From an uncultured Micrococcales bacterium (GTDB lineage Bacteria > Actinomycetota > Actinomycetes > Actinomycetales > Microbacteriaceae): a DNA stretch of 33,977 nt. The notes beneath the pieces were generated by a model that had not been told where the DNA came from, searched no databases, and saw only the letters and a program-made list of their open reading frames with translations. Below, piece by piece: positions 23,415 through 33,382 of the stretch (the stretch's first letter is position 1; every line of letters begins with the position of its first letter). Both the position numbers and the translations under genes were made by a program. The stretch is from contig CAILDA010000050.1 in the NCBI GenBank assembly GCA_903832875.1, positions 1 to 33,977 on the forward strand, read 5' to 3'.

Positions 23415-26228
23415 ATGACGATGCGTGTGGTGGCGGTCGTTGTTTCAAAAGACCAACCGCTCTACTTACAAAATGCTTTAGATGCTCTAAGCAAACAGAG
23501 TTTTCGATTAGATCGTGTTCTAGTTGTCGACAGTTCGACTTTAGAAGAAATAAAACCAGTTCTAGATAACTTCGTTTCGCAATCTTCTAAACACGCAGTG
23601 CTTTCAATTCTTGATAAAGCATCGTTCGCTGAATTATCAGCGTTAGCCATAAGACAAGTTTTAGAAGGATTTGAAAATCTTGACGATGTTGCAATTTGGT
23701 TATTGCACGATGACACAGTTCCAGAAATACATGCGCTAGCTGAATTAGTCAGAGCTCTCGAAGTGTCTCCCTTGGTGGCTATTGCCTCCCCTAAGCAAGT
23801 TGCTATTGAAAACCCGAAACTTATAGTTCAGCAGGGTCTATCGCTAACTAAAACTTTGAAGCCATTTTCTTTGGTCAACGATGAATTAGATCAAAAGCAA
23901 CATGATTACATGAGCGATGTTCTCGCTGTTAGTTCGAATGCGATGTTGATTAGAGCTAACAGCTGGATTGAGTTAGGTGGCTATTCTCTTACCGCTCCGG
24001 AGCTAGCAACTGATATAGATCTTGGAATCAGAACTCATCAATTGGGTTCAAGAGTCGTTGTTGTTCCAACAGCAAGAGTCAGACACGCTGAGTTATCACT
24101 TCAAGGTAAGAGAGCTAAGAACTGGCTCGGTGGATCTGTGAAGTTTGCATTAGCCAAAGCTACGAATCACCTGCGCCTTTCCCACGCTCCGATCTTCCTA
24201 GCCTTCCTTTATTGGCTAGGGCTACCGGTAATTTCTATCGCGCAGGTTTTTTGGTTACTGCTAGTAAAAAGACCAGACAGAATTTTGTTTACTCTAAGGG
24301 CTAACCTTTGGGCCTTCTTCACAATTAGAGCAAGACTCAGAGATCGACATTCGATTTCTATTAAACCTTTGCGAGTGCTCTTTGCAAATTCGGCTCAGGT
24401 TCGAAGCCGATCAAGGCTTGCCCTTGAAACTGCGGAGCAGAAGAGTAATCTGGAGAACTTTGATGAGAGAACTCCAACTAGAGGTTCAATAACCCAAGTT
24501 GGCTTCATAGCCTCTGGTGGCTTATGGATAATGCTCGGTCTTGCTTTTCTTTCTTACCAATTCTTCCCACTAGGACAAGCAGCTATAGGTGGCTTCGCGT
24601 TACCGCTAAGTGACAGTTGGCTGCAACTGTTTGCTCACACCGGAGCGAGTTTTCAGCACGTTGGCCTAGGTTTAGCTGCCGCTAGCGACCCATTCAATTG
24701 GGTATTACTAACTATTGGATCAATTACTTTCTGGTCACCTAATTTGGCTTTAAGCGCTTTGCTGCTGTTAGCTAAACCGCTTTCCTTTATGGGTGCCTGG
24801 CGACTACTTTCAACTGTCACAGTTAGAAATTCCATCAAGATACCGCTAGCGCTTGCATACACAGCTTGGCCGGCACTGACAATCTCCCAATCACAAGGTA
24901 ACTACCCTGCAGTGGTATTTGCCATGACTTTGCCTTGGTTGTTATTTTCTTTAGCAAGAGCAGGACGGCTCGGTCTTAGTAGTTCAGTTAGATCTGATCA
25001 GCAAAACGCTTCCTGGATGGCTGCAGCAGGCTTACTGGTTGCCGTTAGTTTGGCAAGTGCTCCCAGTGCATTATTTCCGCTTCTAGTTATCGGTTTAGTC
25101 TTTGCATATCTTGGTAGAACCAGAATCAAAGCACTTGTTTTCATCGCTCTGCCGGCAGCAGTTATCACTCTGCCTTATTACTTTGATCAGATATTCACCA
25201 ACAAAGCACCATTGGGAATTTTTGCCGACCCAACTATTTCTCATCCAACAAAAGCTCTCGCGGTCATGGAAGCTGTTCTTTCATCAGATAAATTCTTCGG
25301 CTGGTTTGCACTTGCTCTGGTAGTCCTTGGTGTTATCGCCGTTGCATCCAGAGTCCGAGCGGTCTTTGGTATCTGGTTATTAGCGCTATTAGTTCTGGGG
25401 AACATTTGGTTCATCAACTCAATTGCTTTCCCTGCCGGCGGTGTTGGTTCTATTTTCTTAGAACCAACTGAACAGGTCTTTGATAGCAGTACCCCTAGCG
25501 TGATGCTATTTGTCGTTTTGGCTATCTCCGCAATTGCTCTTTGGCTTGAGTCTTTGACTCGGGCTGGAGTTAGAAAGCTTTTAGTTTCAGCGATTTTATT
25601 AGCCGCTGCAATGCCTTTAGCTGTTGCATCCGCCATGACAGCTAGTCAAGTCAAGTTTGTTGATTCCAGAAACCTGCCAGCTATCTTCAGCGCTGAAGCT
25701 GCAGCTGGCAGTCAACTTCGGCTCTTGGTTCTTTCAAGTAACGGTGACCAGAGCTTCACAGCTGAGGAAATTAGCCCACAAGGAATAAAGCTTGATGGTA
25801 TTTCAACCGCTTATCGTCTCAATGAAAAGAATTTGGAACCAGAAGCCAACATCAAGGCTTCTATTACTGAGTTGGTAGCGAACATGGTTTCAGCAAACGG
25901 TAAATCTATTTCTCAAAAGCTCCAGGCAAGGCAATACGGTTACGTATTAGTTCCAAATAGGCCAGGCAATGGTGATCTTGGAGTCGCTTTGAACTCAGTA
26001 GCTGAACTTGACCAGGTTGGCACAACAGAATTTGGTCAGCTGTGGCGAGTGAAGAAACCTTTTATCTCTAACCGATATGTCGAACAGTCACTGTTTTCGA
26101 TTACAAAGACCATTCAGCTAGCCGTGCTAGTTGGTTTTGTGCTACTTGCTCTTCCTACTGCTCGAGGTCGGAAAAACAGAACCAGAGCAGAAAATAGTTT
26201 TGAAACAGAGGGGGAGCAAGAATCATGA
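23415..26228 (+). CDS. Glycosyltransferase family 2 with large polytopic C-terminal membrane region
   Basis: 937 aa; N-terminal VVAVVVSKDQPLYLQNALDALSKQSFRLDRVLVVDSST and WLLHDDTVPE; many hydrophobic segments afterwards; next to whiB and a DUF5719-like gene. Confidence 0.87.
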   Translation: MTMRVVAVVVSKDQPLYLQNALDALSKQSFRLDRVLVVDSSTLEEIKPVLDNFVSQSSKHAVLSILDKASFAELSALAIRQVLEGFENLDDVAIWLLHDDTVPEIHALAELVRALEVSPLVAIASPKQVAIENPKLIVQQGLSLTKTLKPFSLVNDELDQKQHDYMSDVLAVSSNAMLIRANSWIELGGYSLTAPELATDIDLGIRTHQLGSRVVVVPTARVRHAELSLQGKRAKNWLGGSVKFALAKATNHLRLSHAPIFLAFLYWLGLPVISIAQVFWLLLVKRPDRILFTLRANLWAFFTIRARLRDRHSISIKPLRVLFANSAQVRSRSRLALETAEQKSNLENFDERTPTRGSITQVGFIASGGLWIMLGLAFLSYQFFPLGQAAIGGFALPLSDSWLQLFAHTGASFQHVGLGLAAASDPFNWVLLTIGSITFWSPNLALSALLLLAKPLSFMGAWRLLSTVTVRNSIKIPLALAYTAWPALTISQSQGNYPAVVFAMTLPWLLFSLARAGRLGLSSSVRSDQQNASWMAAAGLLVAVSLASAPSALFPLLVIGLVFAYLGRTRIKALVFIALPAAVITLPYYFDQIFTNKAPLGIFADPTISHPTKALAVMEAVLSSDKFFGWFALALVVLGVIAVASRVRAVFGIWLLALLVLGNIWFINSIAFPAGGVGSIFLEPTEQVFDSSTPSVMLFVVLAISAIALWLESLTRAGVRKLLVSAILLAAAMPLAVASAMTASQVKFVDSRNLPAIFSAEAAAGSQLRLLVLSSNGDQSFTAEEISPQGIKLDGISTAYRLNEKNLEPEANIKASITELVANMVSANGKSISQKLQARQYGYVLVPNRPGNGDLGVALNSVAELDQVGTTEFGQLWRVKKPFISNRYVEQSLFSITKTIQLAVLVGFVLLALPTARGRKNRTRAENSFETEGEQES

Positions 26229-27676
26229 TTCTTCGCATCTCCCGAATGATCTTTATCGCTATCTGCGCAGCAGCTCTGTTGTTAGCTGGTGCTCCTGCCA
26301 GCCTGTTCTCAGCTGGTGTTGTGAATTCAAAGGTTCACGAGGTTAGCGCGAGAGATTTACAAGTTACTTGTTCAGGTCCAGCAATTCTTGCTGGTGGTGC
26401 TACCGGCACTTCGGTAACAGGTTTCAAACGTTTAGGGTCAGCAAGTATTTCCCTTACTTACTCAGCAGCCTCCGCTACTTCCCTAAAACTTTTTGATGGC
26501 AACTATGTTGCAGGCTATGGGGTTCGTCAAGATCTTTTCAAGGGCCTCAGTAACACTGGTTCTCTAACTGTCGTCGATAAAACTGGAACTACAGCTCAAG
26601 GATCAGCGCTGCTTGCCGCTAACCAGATTCAGTTAGCTGATAACAAGAACATCAAAGGACTTCTCGCCGCTCCTTGCATTAGAGCACAATCAGAGTTCTG
26701 GTTGGTTGGCGGATCGACTATGACTGGTCGTGAATCACTGCTGATTCTCAATAACCCAACCCAGGTTGATGCAACTGTTGATCTTGAAATCTTCACTGAG
26801 AACGGTTCATCGCACAGTTCAGGGCTATCTGGTATTGCTGTTGCAGCCAAGAAGACCACAGTCATTCCACTAGCGTCCTTCGTGCTCAGATCGCAGTCGA
26901 CTGTTGTTCATGCCACTAGCCGTGGTGGATCTATTACAGCTCTCATACAACAGAAGAGCGTTCGTGGAACAAGAGCTTCCGGTGCCGATTACGTTGCCCC
27001 TGCACCGCTAGCTAATACTTTCAATGTTTTGCCTGGCATTTTGGTAAGAGGTTCTAAAGATGCTGGAAAGTTTAGAAAAACTTCTGATCAATACTCAGAT
27101 GTTCAACACCTGCTTAGAGTCTTTGTGCCTGGCAGTTTGGATGCAAATCTGACTTTGCAGGTTTTAGGTAGTGATAAGCAAACCTTTGGAACAGTTCTTT
27201 CAGTAAAAGCTGCTGCCGGTAAAGTTACTGACTTTGAAATCAAAGGTCTCAAAGATGGCGATTACTTTGCATACCTAGATTCCGATGTTGCGGTTCAATC
27301 TTCAATACGTCTAGTCAGAGCAAGAGCAAGCAATGATCGATATGTTGATTTTGCTTGGGTGAACTCTGCTGAAGCTTTCCAAACACCTCGTTACATAGCT
27401 GTTCCTAAAGCCGGTATCTCGAAATTGTCCATAGTTAATCCAAGCAATAAGGCAACAACAGTTTCAATCAAGATAGGGGCCGCAACAGTCAAGCGAACAA
27501 TTGCAGCGGGTTCTGATGCTGTAATTCGAGCAACGCCTGGAATGTCAATCGGAATCATCCCAAGCGATAAAGCTGTTTATGCAAACTTGGTTATCGATGT
27601 TGATGGTCGGGTAGCGGTCTTACCAGTGCTCGATGATAAGAACATCAGCGGTCAAGTAAAAGTTAGTATCCACTAA
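26225..27676 (+). CDS. DUF5719-like secreted/membrane-anchored protein
   Basis: 483 aa; N-terminal hydrophobic anchor, Ig-like beta-rich sequence (SEFWLVGGSTMTGRESLLILNNPTQVDATVDLEIFTENG); gene context after GT2; overlaps GT2 stop. Confidence 0.65.
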   Translation: MILRISRMIFIAICAAALLLAGAPASLFSAGVVNSKVHEVSARDLQVTCSGPAILAGGATGTSVTGFKRLGSASISLTYSAASATSLKLFDGNYVAGYGVRQDLFKGLSNTGSLTVVDKTGTTAQGSALLAANQIQLADNKNIKGLLAAPCIRAQSEFWLVGGSTMTGRESLLILNNPTQVDATVDLEIFTENGSSHSSGLSGIAVAAKKTTVIPLASFVLRSQSTVVHATSRGGSITALIQQKSVRGTRASGADYVAPAPLANTFNVLPGILVRGSKDAGKFRKTSDQYSDVQHLLRVFVPGSLDANLTLQVLGSDKQTFGTVLSVKAAAGKVTDFEIKGLKDGDYFAYLDSDVAVQSSIRLVRARASNDRYVDFAWVNSAEAFQTPRYIAVPKAGISKLSIVNPSNKATTVSIKIGAATVKRTIAAGSDAVIRATPGMSIGIIPSDKAVYANLVIDVDGRVAVLPVLDDKNISGQVKVSIH

Positions 27677-28086
27677 CTCTCTGGTTCATCACCAAAGATC
27701 AGCTCCCAAGGTTCTTTACCAATCAGTTCTCCGGCAGCTTCAAAGACATGGTGTTCAATTCGAACTCGCTCTTCGGTTGGCGAACTGTTTGGATTCTGAT
27801 CTAAGCGAAGTATTGGTAACCGATAGATGACTATGGTCATGCTTTCTGGTCTTGCGGCCCAGCGCTTCACATAGGTTGAGTTCACGCCAAGAATTGGTGC
27901 ATCAAGTATTTGGTATTCCAAGGAACCAAGCTCTATTGGCCAGCGTTCTCTTAGGTAATCACAGGTGGAACTCACGATAGAAGCGAACTGGTCTTGGCTT
28001 GAGCCACCTGTTCGATAGAGCGCTCCAGATAGGGAATGCCTGGTGCCACGACCGTGCCGGTCTCTGCTGGTAGGTCTTGGCTTCAT
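27673..28086 (-). CDS. Actinobacterial metallopeptidase-like family protein (Rv3259-like by context)
   Basis: MKPRPTSRDRHGRGTRHSLSGALYR start with conserved RDRHGRG; ends ...RVRIEHHVFEAAGELIGKEPWELIFGDEPES. ATG at 28086 preferred: TACAAT lies 6 nt upstream and the track's longer ORF would overlap the divergent manB. Confidence 0.7.
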   Translation of the reverse strand: MKPRPTSRDRHGRGTRHSLSGALYRTGGSSQDQFASIVSSTCDYLRERWPIELGSLEYQILDAPILGVNSTYVKRWAARPESMTIVIYRLPILRLDQNPNSSPTEERVRIEHHVFEAAGELIGKEPWELIFGDEPES

Positions 28087-28098
28087 GGTGTCATTGTA
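28084..28098 (-). promoter_or_regulatory. Candidate leaderless promoter: TACAAT-N6-ATG
   Basis: Minus-strand TACAAT GACACC ATG. Confidence 0.55.
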
Positions 28099-28130
28099 TT
28101 CTTTAACTTTGTTGAGAGGTAAGGCCGCTA

Positions 28131-29540
28131 ATGAGTGTGAACTGGGATGCAATAGTAAAAACCTATGATGTTCGAGGTTTGGTTGGCATTGACCTAACCG
28201 AGGATGTTGTTGAAGCTCTCGCCGCAGGCTTTATCGATGAGTTAGCACTGAATGGCCAGTTCGTAGTTGTCGGTCACGACATGCGTGACTCATCTCCGTT
28301 GTTTGCAGCAGCCTTTGCCCGTGGTGCTCAAAAGCGAGGAGCAAACGTCATCTCTATTGGTCTTTGCTCAACTGATGAGTCTTACTTTGCTTCGGGGGAC
28401 ATGAACCTAGCTGCAGCGATGTTTACTGCAAGTCACAACCCAGCAACCTATAACGGTATTAAGTTCTCAAGACCAGGTGCTAGAGGTATTTCTTTAGATA
28501 CTGGCCTTGCTGCTATTCGTGATCGTGCCAAAGTGTTTTTAGCTGAAGGTATCGAAGAGGTTGCTAGTCCTGGCAGTTATTCAACCAAAGATGTCCTAGC
28601 TGACTACGCGGCTTACTTACGTCAGTTGGTTGATCTATCAACTGTGAAGCCAATGCGTGTTGTTGTTGATGCAGCTAACGGTATGGGTGGGCTAACAGTT
28701 CCTGCAGTTCTTTCCACTGCAGCTGGTTTAGCTAAGTTACCAATAGAAATCATTGACATGTATTTTGAATTAGATGGAACTTTCCCTAACCATGAAGCAA
28801 ACCCCTTAGAACCAGCAAACCTGGTTGATTTGCAGAAAGCGGTTGTTGAACACAAGGCTGATTTAGGTTTAGCTTTCGATGGTGATGCAGATCGCTGTTT
28901 CGTCATTGATGAAAATGGTGACCCGGTAACCCCTAGTGCTGTTGCAGCTATGGTTGCTCGTCGTGAGATTGCCAGAGTTAGAGCACAAGGAACAGATACA
29001 GATATCACTGTTTTGTATAACTTGATTACATCAAGAGTCGTTGCTGAAGTTATTGCAGCCGATGGCGCTAAAGGTGAGCGAACCAAGGTTGGTCATTCAC
29101 TAATCAAAGACCGTATGGCTGATACCAATGCAATCTTTGGTGGAGAACACTCAGCTCACTATTACTTCAGAGATTTCTGGGGAGCAGATAATGGCATGTT
29201 GGCTGCTATGCATGTGCTGGCAGAGTTCGGTTCTCAACCTGAATCGCTAAGTGCTATAGCTAAGCAATACAACCCTTATTTCCTATCAGGGGAGATCAAC
29301 TCGAAGGTTGAGGATGTTGCTGCAGCTAAGGCCAGGGTTGAAGAGACCTTTGCCGATAGAGCAAGCTTTGACCACTTTGATGGCATCACAGTCAAAGGTA
29401 CTGATGCTAACGGAGCATGGTGGTGGTTCAATGTTCGAGCCTCCAATACTGAACCTTTGTTGCGTCTAAATGTTGAAGCCAAGGACCAAACCAGCATGGA
29501 AGCGATTAGGGACGAAGTCCTAGGGCTAATCCTTAGATAA
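28131..29540 (+). CDS. manB: Phosphomannomutase/phosphoglucomutase
   Basis: 469 aa; KTYDVRGLVG, FTASHNPATYNGIKFSRPGA, LAFDGDADRCFVID, GGEHSAHYYFRDFWGADNGMLA, RASNTEPLLRLNVEA. Confidence 0.96.
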   Translation: MSVNWDAIVKTYDVRGLVGIDLTEDVVEALAAGFIDELALNGQFVVVGHDMRDSSPLFAAAFARGAQKRGANVISIGLCSTDESYFASGDMNLAAAMFTASHNPATYNGIKFSRPGARGISLDTGLAAIRDRAKVFLAEGIEEVASPGSYSTKDVLADYAAYLRQLVDLSTVKPMRVVVDAANGMGGLTVPAVLSTAAGLAKLPIEIIDMYFELDGTFPNHEANPLEPANLVDLQKAVVEHKADLGLAFDGDADRCFVIDENGDPVTPSAVAAMVARREIARVRAQGTDTDITVLYNLITSRVVAEVIAADGAKGERTKVGHSLIKDRMADTNAIFGGEHSAHYYFRDFWGADNGMLAAMHVLAEFGSQPESLSAIAKQYNPYFLSGEINSKVEDVAAAKARVEETFADRASFDHFDGITVKGTDANGAWWWFNVRASNTEPLLRLNVEAKDQTSMEAIRDEVLGLILR

Positions 29541-29572
29541 CGTTTTGGTTTCTAAGAGTAGGTATTTAGGGC

Positions 29573-29587
29573 GATAATAGAGCAATG
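29573..29587 (+). promoter_or_regulatory. Candidate leaderless promoter of ahcY: GATAAT-N6-ATG
   Basis: GATAAT AGAGCA ATG directly in sequence. Confidence 0.55.
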
Positions 29588-31072
29588 AACGCCTCAACCA
29601 AGTCCACAGGTACCCGCATTGACCATAAGGTAGCTGACCTAGGGTTAGCCGATTACGGTAGACACCTGATCCGTTTAGCTGAGAACGAGATGCCAGGACT
29701 CATGGCTCTTCGTGAAGAGTTTGGTCCGCTGCAGCCACTTCGTGGAGCTCGTATCGCGGGATCGCTGCACATGACTATTCAGACTGCTGTGCTTATTGAA
29801 ACTTTGGTATCTCTAGGGGCTAAAGTTCGTTGGGCTTCATGCAACATTTTCTCAACCCAAGATGAAGCTGCTGCTGCATCAGTGGTTGGCCCGCATGGAA
29901 CTGTTCAAGTGCCTAAAGGTGTTCCTGTTTTTGCTTGGAAGGGTGAATCACTAGAAGAGTACTGGTGGTGCACTGAGCGTATTTTTGACTGGACTGAAGA
30001 GGCGATGGCTGAAGGTGCAGATTACATTGGTCCAAACATGATCCTGGACGATGGTGGCGATGCCACATTGCTCGTGCACAAGGGAAGAGAATTCGAACTA
30101 GCTGGGTCAGTTCCACCAGCAGGTTTGGAAGACAACGATGAGTATCGTGTGATCCTTGCTCTCTTAGCTGAACAGTTCAAACTCTCAAATAATCGGTTCA
30201 CTCGTATTGCAGAAGAGATCTACGGTGTTACTGAAGAGACCACCACTGGTGTGAAGCGTCTATACGAAATGTTCAAGCGTGGCAGTTTGTTATTCCCAGG
30301 TATCAACGTCAATGACTCAGTAACTAAATCTAAGTTTGATAACAAATATGGAATTAGACATTCACTACCTGATGGCCTAAATCGTGCAACTGACATTCTT
30401 ATCGGTGGTAAGACTGTGTTTATTGCCGGTTACGGTGATGTTGGTAAGGGTGCTGCTGAAGCCATGCGTGGTCAGGGTGCCAGGGTAATCATTTCTGAAG
30501 TTGATCCGATCTGTGCTTTGCAGGCAGCTATGGATGGATTCCAAGTCACCACCATTGATCGAGTAGTAAGCGATATTGATTTCTTTGTTACCGGTACCGG
30601 TAACGCAGGAATCATCCGAGCAGAACATATCTTAAAGATGAAGCACCTAGCGGTTATTGCTAACATCGGTCACTTTGATAATGAAGTTGACATGGATGGC
30701 ATCGCACGCATCCCAGGTATCAAGAAGATTGAAGTTAAGCCTCAGGTTCACGAGTGGCAACTAACCAATGGCAACTCAGTTCTTATCCTCTCTGAGGGAA
30801 GACTGATGAACCTAGGTAACGCTACCGGTCACCCTTCATTTGTCATGAGCACATCGTTTAGCAACCAGGTATTAGCTCAGATCGAGCTATTCACCAAGAG
30901 GTCGGAATACCCAATTGGCGTCTATATTTTGCCTAAACACCTCGACGAGAAAGTTGCTCGTCTTCACCTTGAGGCCCTCGGTGTTGAATTAACTGAACTC
31001 TCAAGCGATCAAGGTCGCTATATTGGTGTGGAGCCAAACGGTCCATTCAAACCGGATCACTACAGATACTAG
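29585..31072 (+). CDS. ahcY: Adenosylhomocysteinase
   Basis: 495 aa; [83 protein letters not shown]-terminal FKPDHYRY. Confidence 0.97.
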   Translation: MNASTKSTGTRIDHKVADLGLADYGRHLIRLAENEMPGLMALREEFGPLQPLRGARIAGSLHMTIQTAVLIETLVSLGAKVRWASCNIFSTQDEAAAASVVGPHGTVQVPKGVPVFAWKGESLEEYWWCTERIFDWTEEAMAEGADYIGPNMILDDGGDATLLVHKGREFELAGSVPPAGLEDNDEYRVILALLAEQFKLSNNRFTRIAEEIYGVTEETTTGVKRLYEMFKRGSLLFPGINVNDSVTKSKFDNKYGIRHSLPDGLNRATDILIGGKTVFIAGYGDVGKGAAEAMRGQGARVIISEVDPICALQAAMDGFQVTTIDRVVSDIDFFVTGTGNAGIIRAEHILKMKHLAVIANIGHFDNEVDMDGIARIPGIKKIEVKPQVHEWQLTNGNSVLILSEGRLMNLGNATGHPSFVMSTSFSNQVLAQIELFTKRSEYPIGVYILPKHLDEKVARLHLEALGVELTELSSDQGRYIGVEPNGPFKPDHYRY

Positions 31073-31084
31073 AAAGTTGTATGA

Positions 31085-31759
31085 ATGTATAAACTCCTGA
31101 TAGTTGAAGACGATGATGCTCTAAGAGAGCAACTTGAAATTGGTCTCACAGCAAGTGGGTTTGAGGTGTGCTTTGCAGCCACCGGGCTCGAGGCCATCCC
31201 AGCTTTCGAAAAGAACAAGCCAGACCTGATCCTTCTTGACCTGATGTTGCCTGGTAAGAATGGCATCGAAATTTGCACAGAGATCAGAAGGACTTCAGGG
31301 GTTCCTATCATCATGTTGACTGCAAGAACAGATGATCAAGACATGATCCGTGGTCTTGAAGCAGGAGCAGATGACTATGTAACTAAGCCTTACAAGATTG
31401 AAATCTTAGTTTCAAGAATCAAGGCAAGATTGCGTCCAATCAAAGATAGCCAGCACACCATCATCAAGATTGGTTCTGTTGAGATGGACACTCTCAGCCA
31501 CGAAGTTCGTAAGGGCGATAAGAAGATTGCTCTGACTCCACTTGAATTTAAGTTGTTGCTAACTCTTGCCTCCCATCCAAATGAAGTTTTCTCAAGAGAG
31601 ATGCTTTTGGAGCAGGTTTGGGAATACACCTACAAAGCAGATACTCGTCTTGTGAACGTGCACGTGCAGAGATTGCGTTCCAAGATTGAAGAAGATCAGG
31701 AAGATCCAAAGCTCGTTCTTACCGTTCGCGGTTGGGGCTACAAAGCTGGACCTGAGTAA
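31085..31759 (+). CDS. mtrA: OmpR-family response regulator MtrA
   Basis: 224 aa; receiver KLLIVEDDDALRE...LILLDLMLPGKNG...ADDYVTKPYK, winged-helix LTPLEFKLLLTLASHPNEVFSREMLLEQVWEYTYKADTRLVNVHVQRLRSKIEEDQEDPKLVLTVRGWGYK; followed by mtrB. Confidence 0.93.
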   Translation: MYKLLIVEDDDALREQLEIGLTASGFEVCFAATGLEAIPAFEKNKPDLILLDLMLPGKNGIEICTEIRRTSGVPIIMLTARTDDQDMIRGLEAGADDYVTKPYKIEILVSRIKARLRPIKDSQHTIIKIGSVEMDTLSHEVRKGDKKIALTPLEFKLLLTLASHPNEVFSREMLLEQVWEYTYKADTRLVNVHVQRLRSKIEEDQEDPKLVLTVRGWGYKAGPE

Positions 31760-33319
31760 ATGTTTTTTAGCCGCATCGCTAAAGCGGCTCTAGACCGGTT
31801 TAGGTCTTCGCTGCAGATTCGAGCACTGGTTTATACGGTTGCTCTATCTGGCTCTGCTCTAATCGTTTTAGGTGGAGTACTTAGCGTCTCAATCGGTAAT
31901 GGATTATTCAGCACCAGAACTGAGCACGCAATTATTGAAAGCAACCGAGCCAAGTTTGCCGTTGCCAGGTTATTCGATGGCGTATCAGGGGATAACAGTT
32001 GGCGTCTTGAACAAACAATTGAGAGTGTTGTAACAGAGCTTGAATCAATCGGTGTCTCACAAACCCGACGAGTCGCTTTCCTACACGCCACAACGCAACC
32101 AAATCTAATGAACCTGCCGGACCAAAGTTCAGCTGGTCTTGATCTGCGCCTAATCACCAAAGAGTTTAGGAAACTAGTTAGATCTGAACCAACTGTGCAA
32201 TCGCAAACCATTCAGGTGATGCGCGGAACCGATTCAGTGCCAGCTATTTTGATTGGTCAACGATTTACGTTGCCTGGGGGGCACCGCTATGAACTGTATT
32301 TGGTCTATGACCTTTATGACGAGCAACAAACCTTGGCTTTTGTGCAAAGAACACTTGTTCTTGGTGGCTTGGTCACCTTGATGATTATTGGTTTCTTCTC
32401 GTTCCTAGTTACCAGTTGGCTGGTTAAACCTGTTCAAGACGCAGCTGAGGCCAGTGAGCTAATTGCTAGTGGAGATTTGGATAGACGCCTAACGGTTAGA
32501 GGAACTGACGTTGCTGCTGTGTTAGCGAGGTCCTTCAATCACATGGCCGATAGCCTGCAAGAGAAAATTAGAGCACTTGGGGAACTGTCCAAGATGCAGC
32601 AACGCTTTGTCTCTGATGTTTCCCATGAACTTAGAACCCCGCTAACCACTATGAAGTTATCTGCAGATTACCTTTATGGCGAGAAGGATGGTTTCCCAGA
32701 TCCTGCAAGACGATCAGTTGAGATCCTGCACGGTCAGATGGATAGGTTCGATATCTTGCTTGCAGATCTGCTGGAAATATCCCGTTATGACTCAGCAGGA
32801 GTTAGCGCTGAATTTGAAGTTAGAGACATCAATGGTTTGGTTGGGTCCTCGTTAGCTTCCATTCAACAATTTGCTGATTCTAAAGGCGTTTATCTAGAAG
32901 CAGATATTCCAAGTGGAGCAGTCCAATGTGAGGTTGATGCCAGAAGAATAGATCGCATACTCAATAACCTGCTGACCAATGCTATTGAACACAGCGAAGG
33001 AAAACCAATCAAGATCCGTGTTGCTCAAAATGACAAGGCAGTTGCGGTAAGTGTTACCGATAACGGCATTGGTATGAACGAGAGTGAGTTGAAGCAAGCT
33101 TTCAATAGATTCTGGCGAGCAGACCCATCACGTAAGAGAACTACCGGTGGAACCGGTTTAGGTCTAGCGATATCTATTGAAGATGCTCAACTGCACAACG
33201 GAAAGCTAGAAGTAACTGCAGAGCCTGGAGTCGGAGCTTGTTTTAGATTAACAATTCCAAAGCGTCAAGATGTTATCGACTTTGTTTCACCTTTGCCATT
33301 AGCTGTTGACAAAGCCTAA
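31760..33319 (+). CDS. mtrB: Sensor histidine kinase MtrB
   Basis: 519 aa; two TM segments, HAMP, FVSDVSHELRTPLTTMK, NLLTNAIEHSEG, VTDNGIGMNESELKQAFNRFWRADPSRKRTTGGTGLGLAIS. Confidence 0.93.
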   Translation: MFFSRIAKAALDRFRSSLQIRALVYTVALSGSALIVLGGVLSVSIGNGLFSTRTEHAIIESNRAKFAVARLFDGVSGDNSWRLEQTIESVVTELESIGVSQTRRVAFLHATTQPNLMNLPDQSSAGLDLRLITKEFRKLVRSEPTVQSQTIQVMRGTDSVPAILIGQRFTLPGGHRYELYLVYDLYDEQQTLAFVQRTLVLGGLVTLMIIGFFSFLVTSWLVKPVQDAAEASELIASGDLDRRLTVRGTDVAAVLARSFNHMADSLQEKIRALGELSKMQQRFVSDVSHELRTPLTTMKLSADYLYGEKDGFPDPARRSVEILHGQMDRFDILLADLLEISRYDSAGVSAEFEVRDINGLVGSSLASIQQFADSKGVYLEADIPSGAVQCEVDARRIDRILNNLLTNAIEHSEGKPIKIRVAQNDKAVAVSVTDNGIGMNESELKQAFNRFWRADPSRKRTTGGTGLGLAISIEDAQLHNGKLEVTAEPGVGACFRLTIPKRQDVIDFVSPLPLAVDKA

Positions 33320-33367
33320 AGTTTTCACAAACAAATCAAATTAGGTTTGCAATAAAAGTTTCAAAGT

Positions 33368-33382
33368 CATAATGACCTGATG
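33368..33382 (+). promoter_or_regulatory. Candidate leaderless promoter of comF: CATAAT-N6-ATG
   Basis: CATAAT GACCTG ATG, with TTTGCA 16 nt upstream. Confidence 0.5.

Noticed and set aside
25241-25636. 131-aa minus-strand ORF inside the GT2 gene
   Set aside because: Antisense to the coding sequence, low-complexity Ala/Thr-rich translation, no domain.
28087-28152. Longer N-terminus of the metallopeptidase-like ORF
   Set aside because: Overlaps the divergent manB start; ATG at 28086 has TACAAT-N6 and begins the conserved MKPRPTSRDRHGRG.
28622-29086. 154-aa minus-strand ORF inside manB
   Set aside because: Antisense shadow of a strongly conserved phosphomannomutase; no promoter or domain evidence.
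31831-32211. 126-aa minus-strand ORF antisense to the mtrB 5' half
   Set aside because: Overlaps clear mtrB coding sequence; no independent support.
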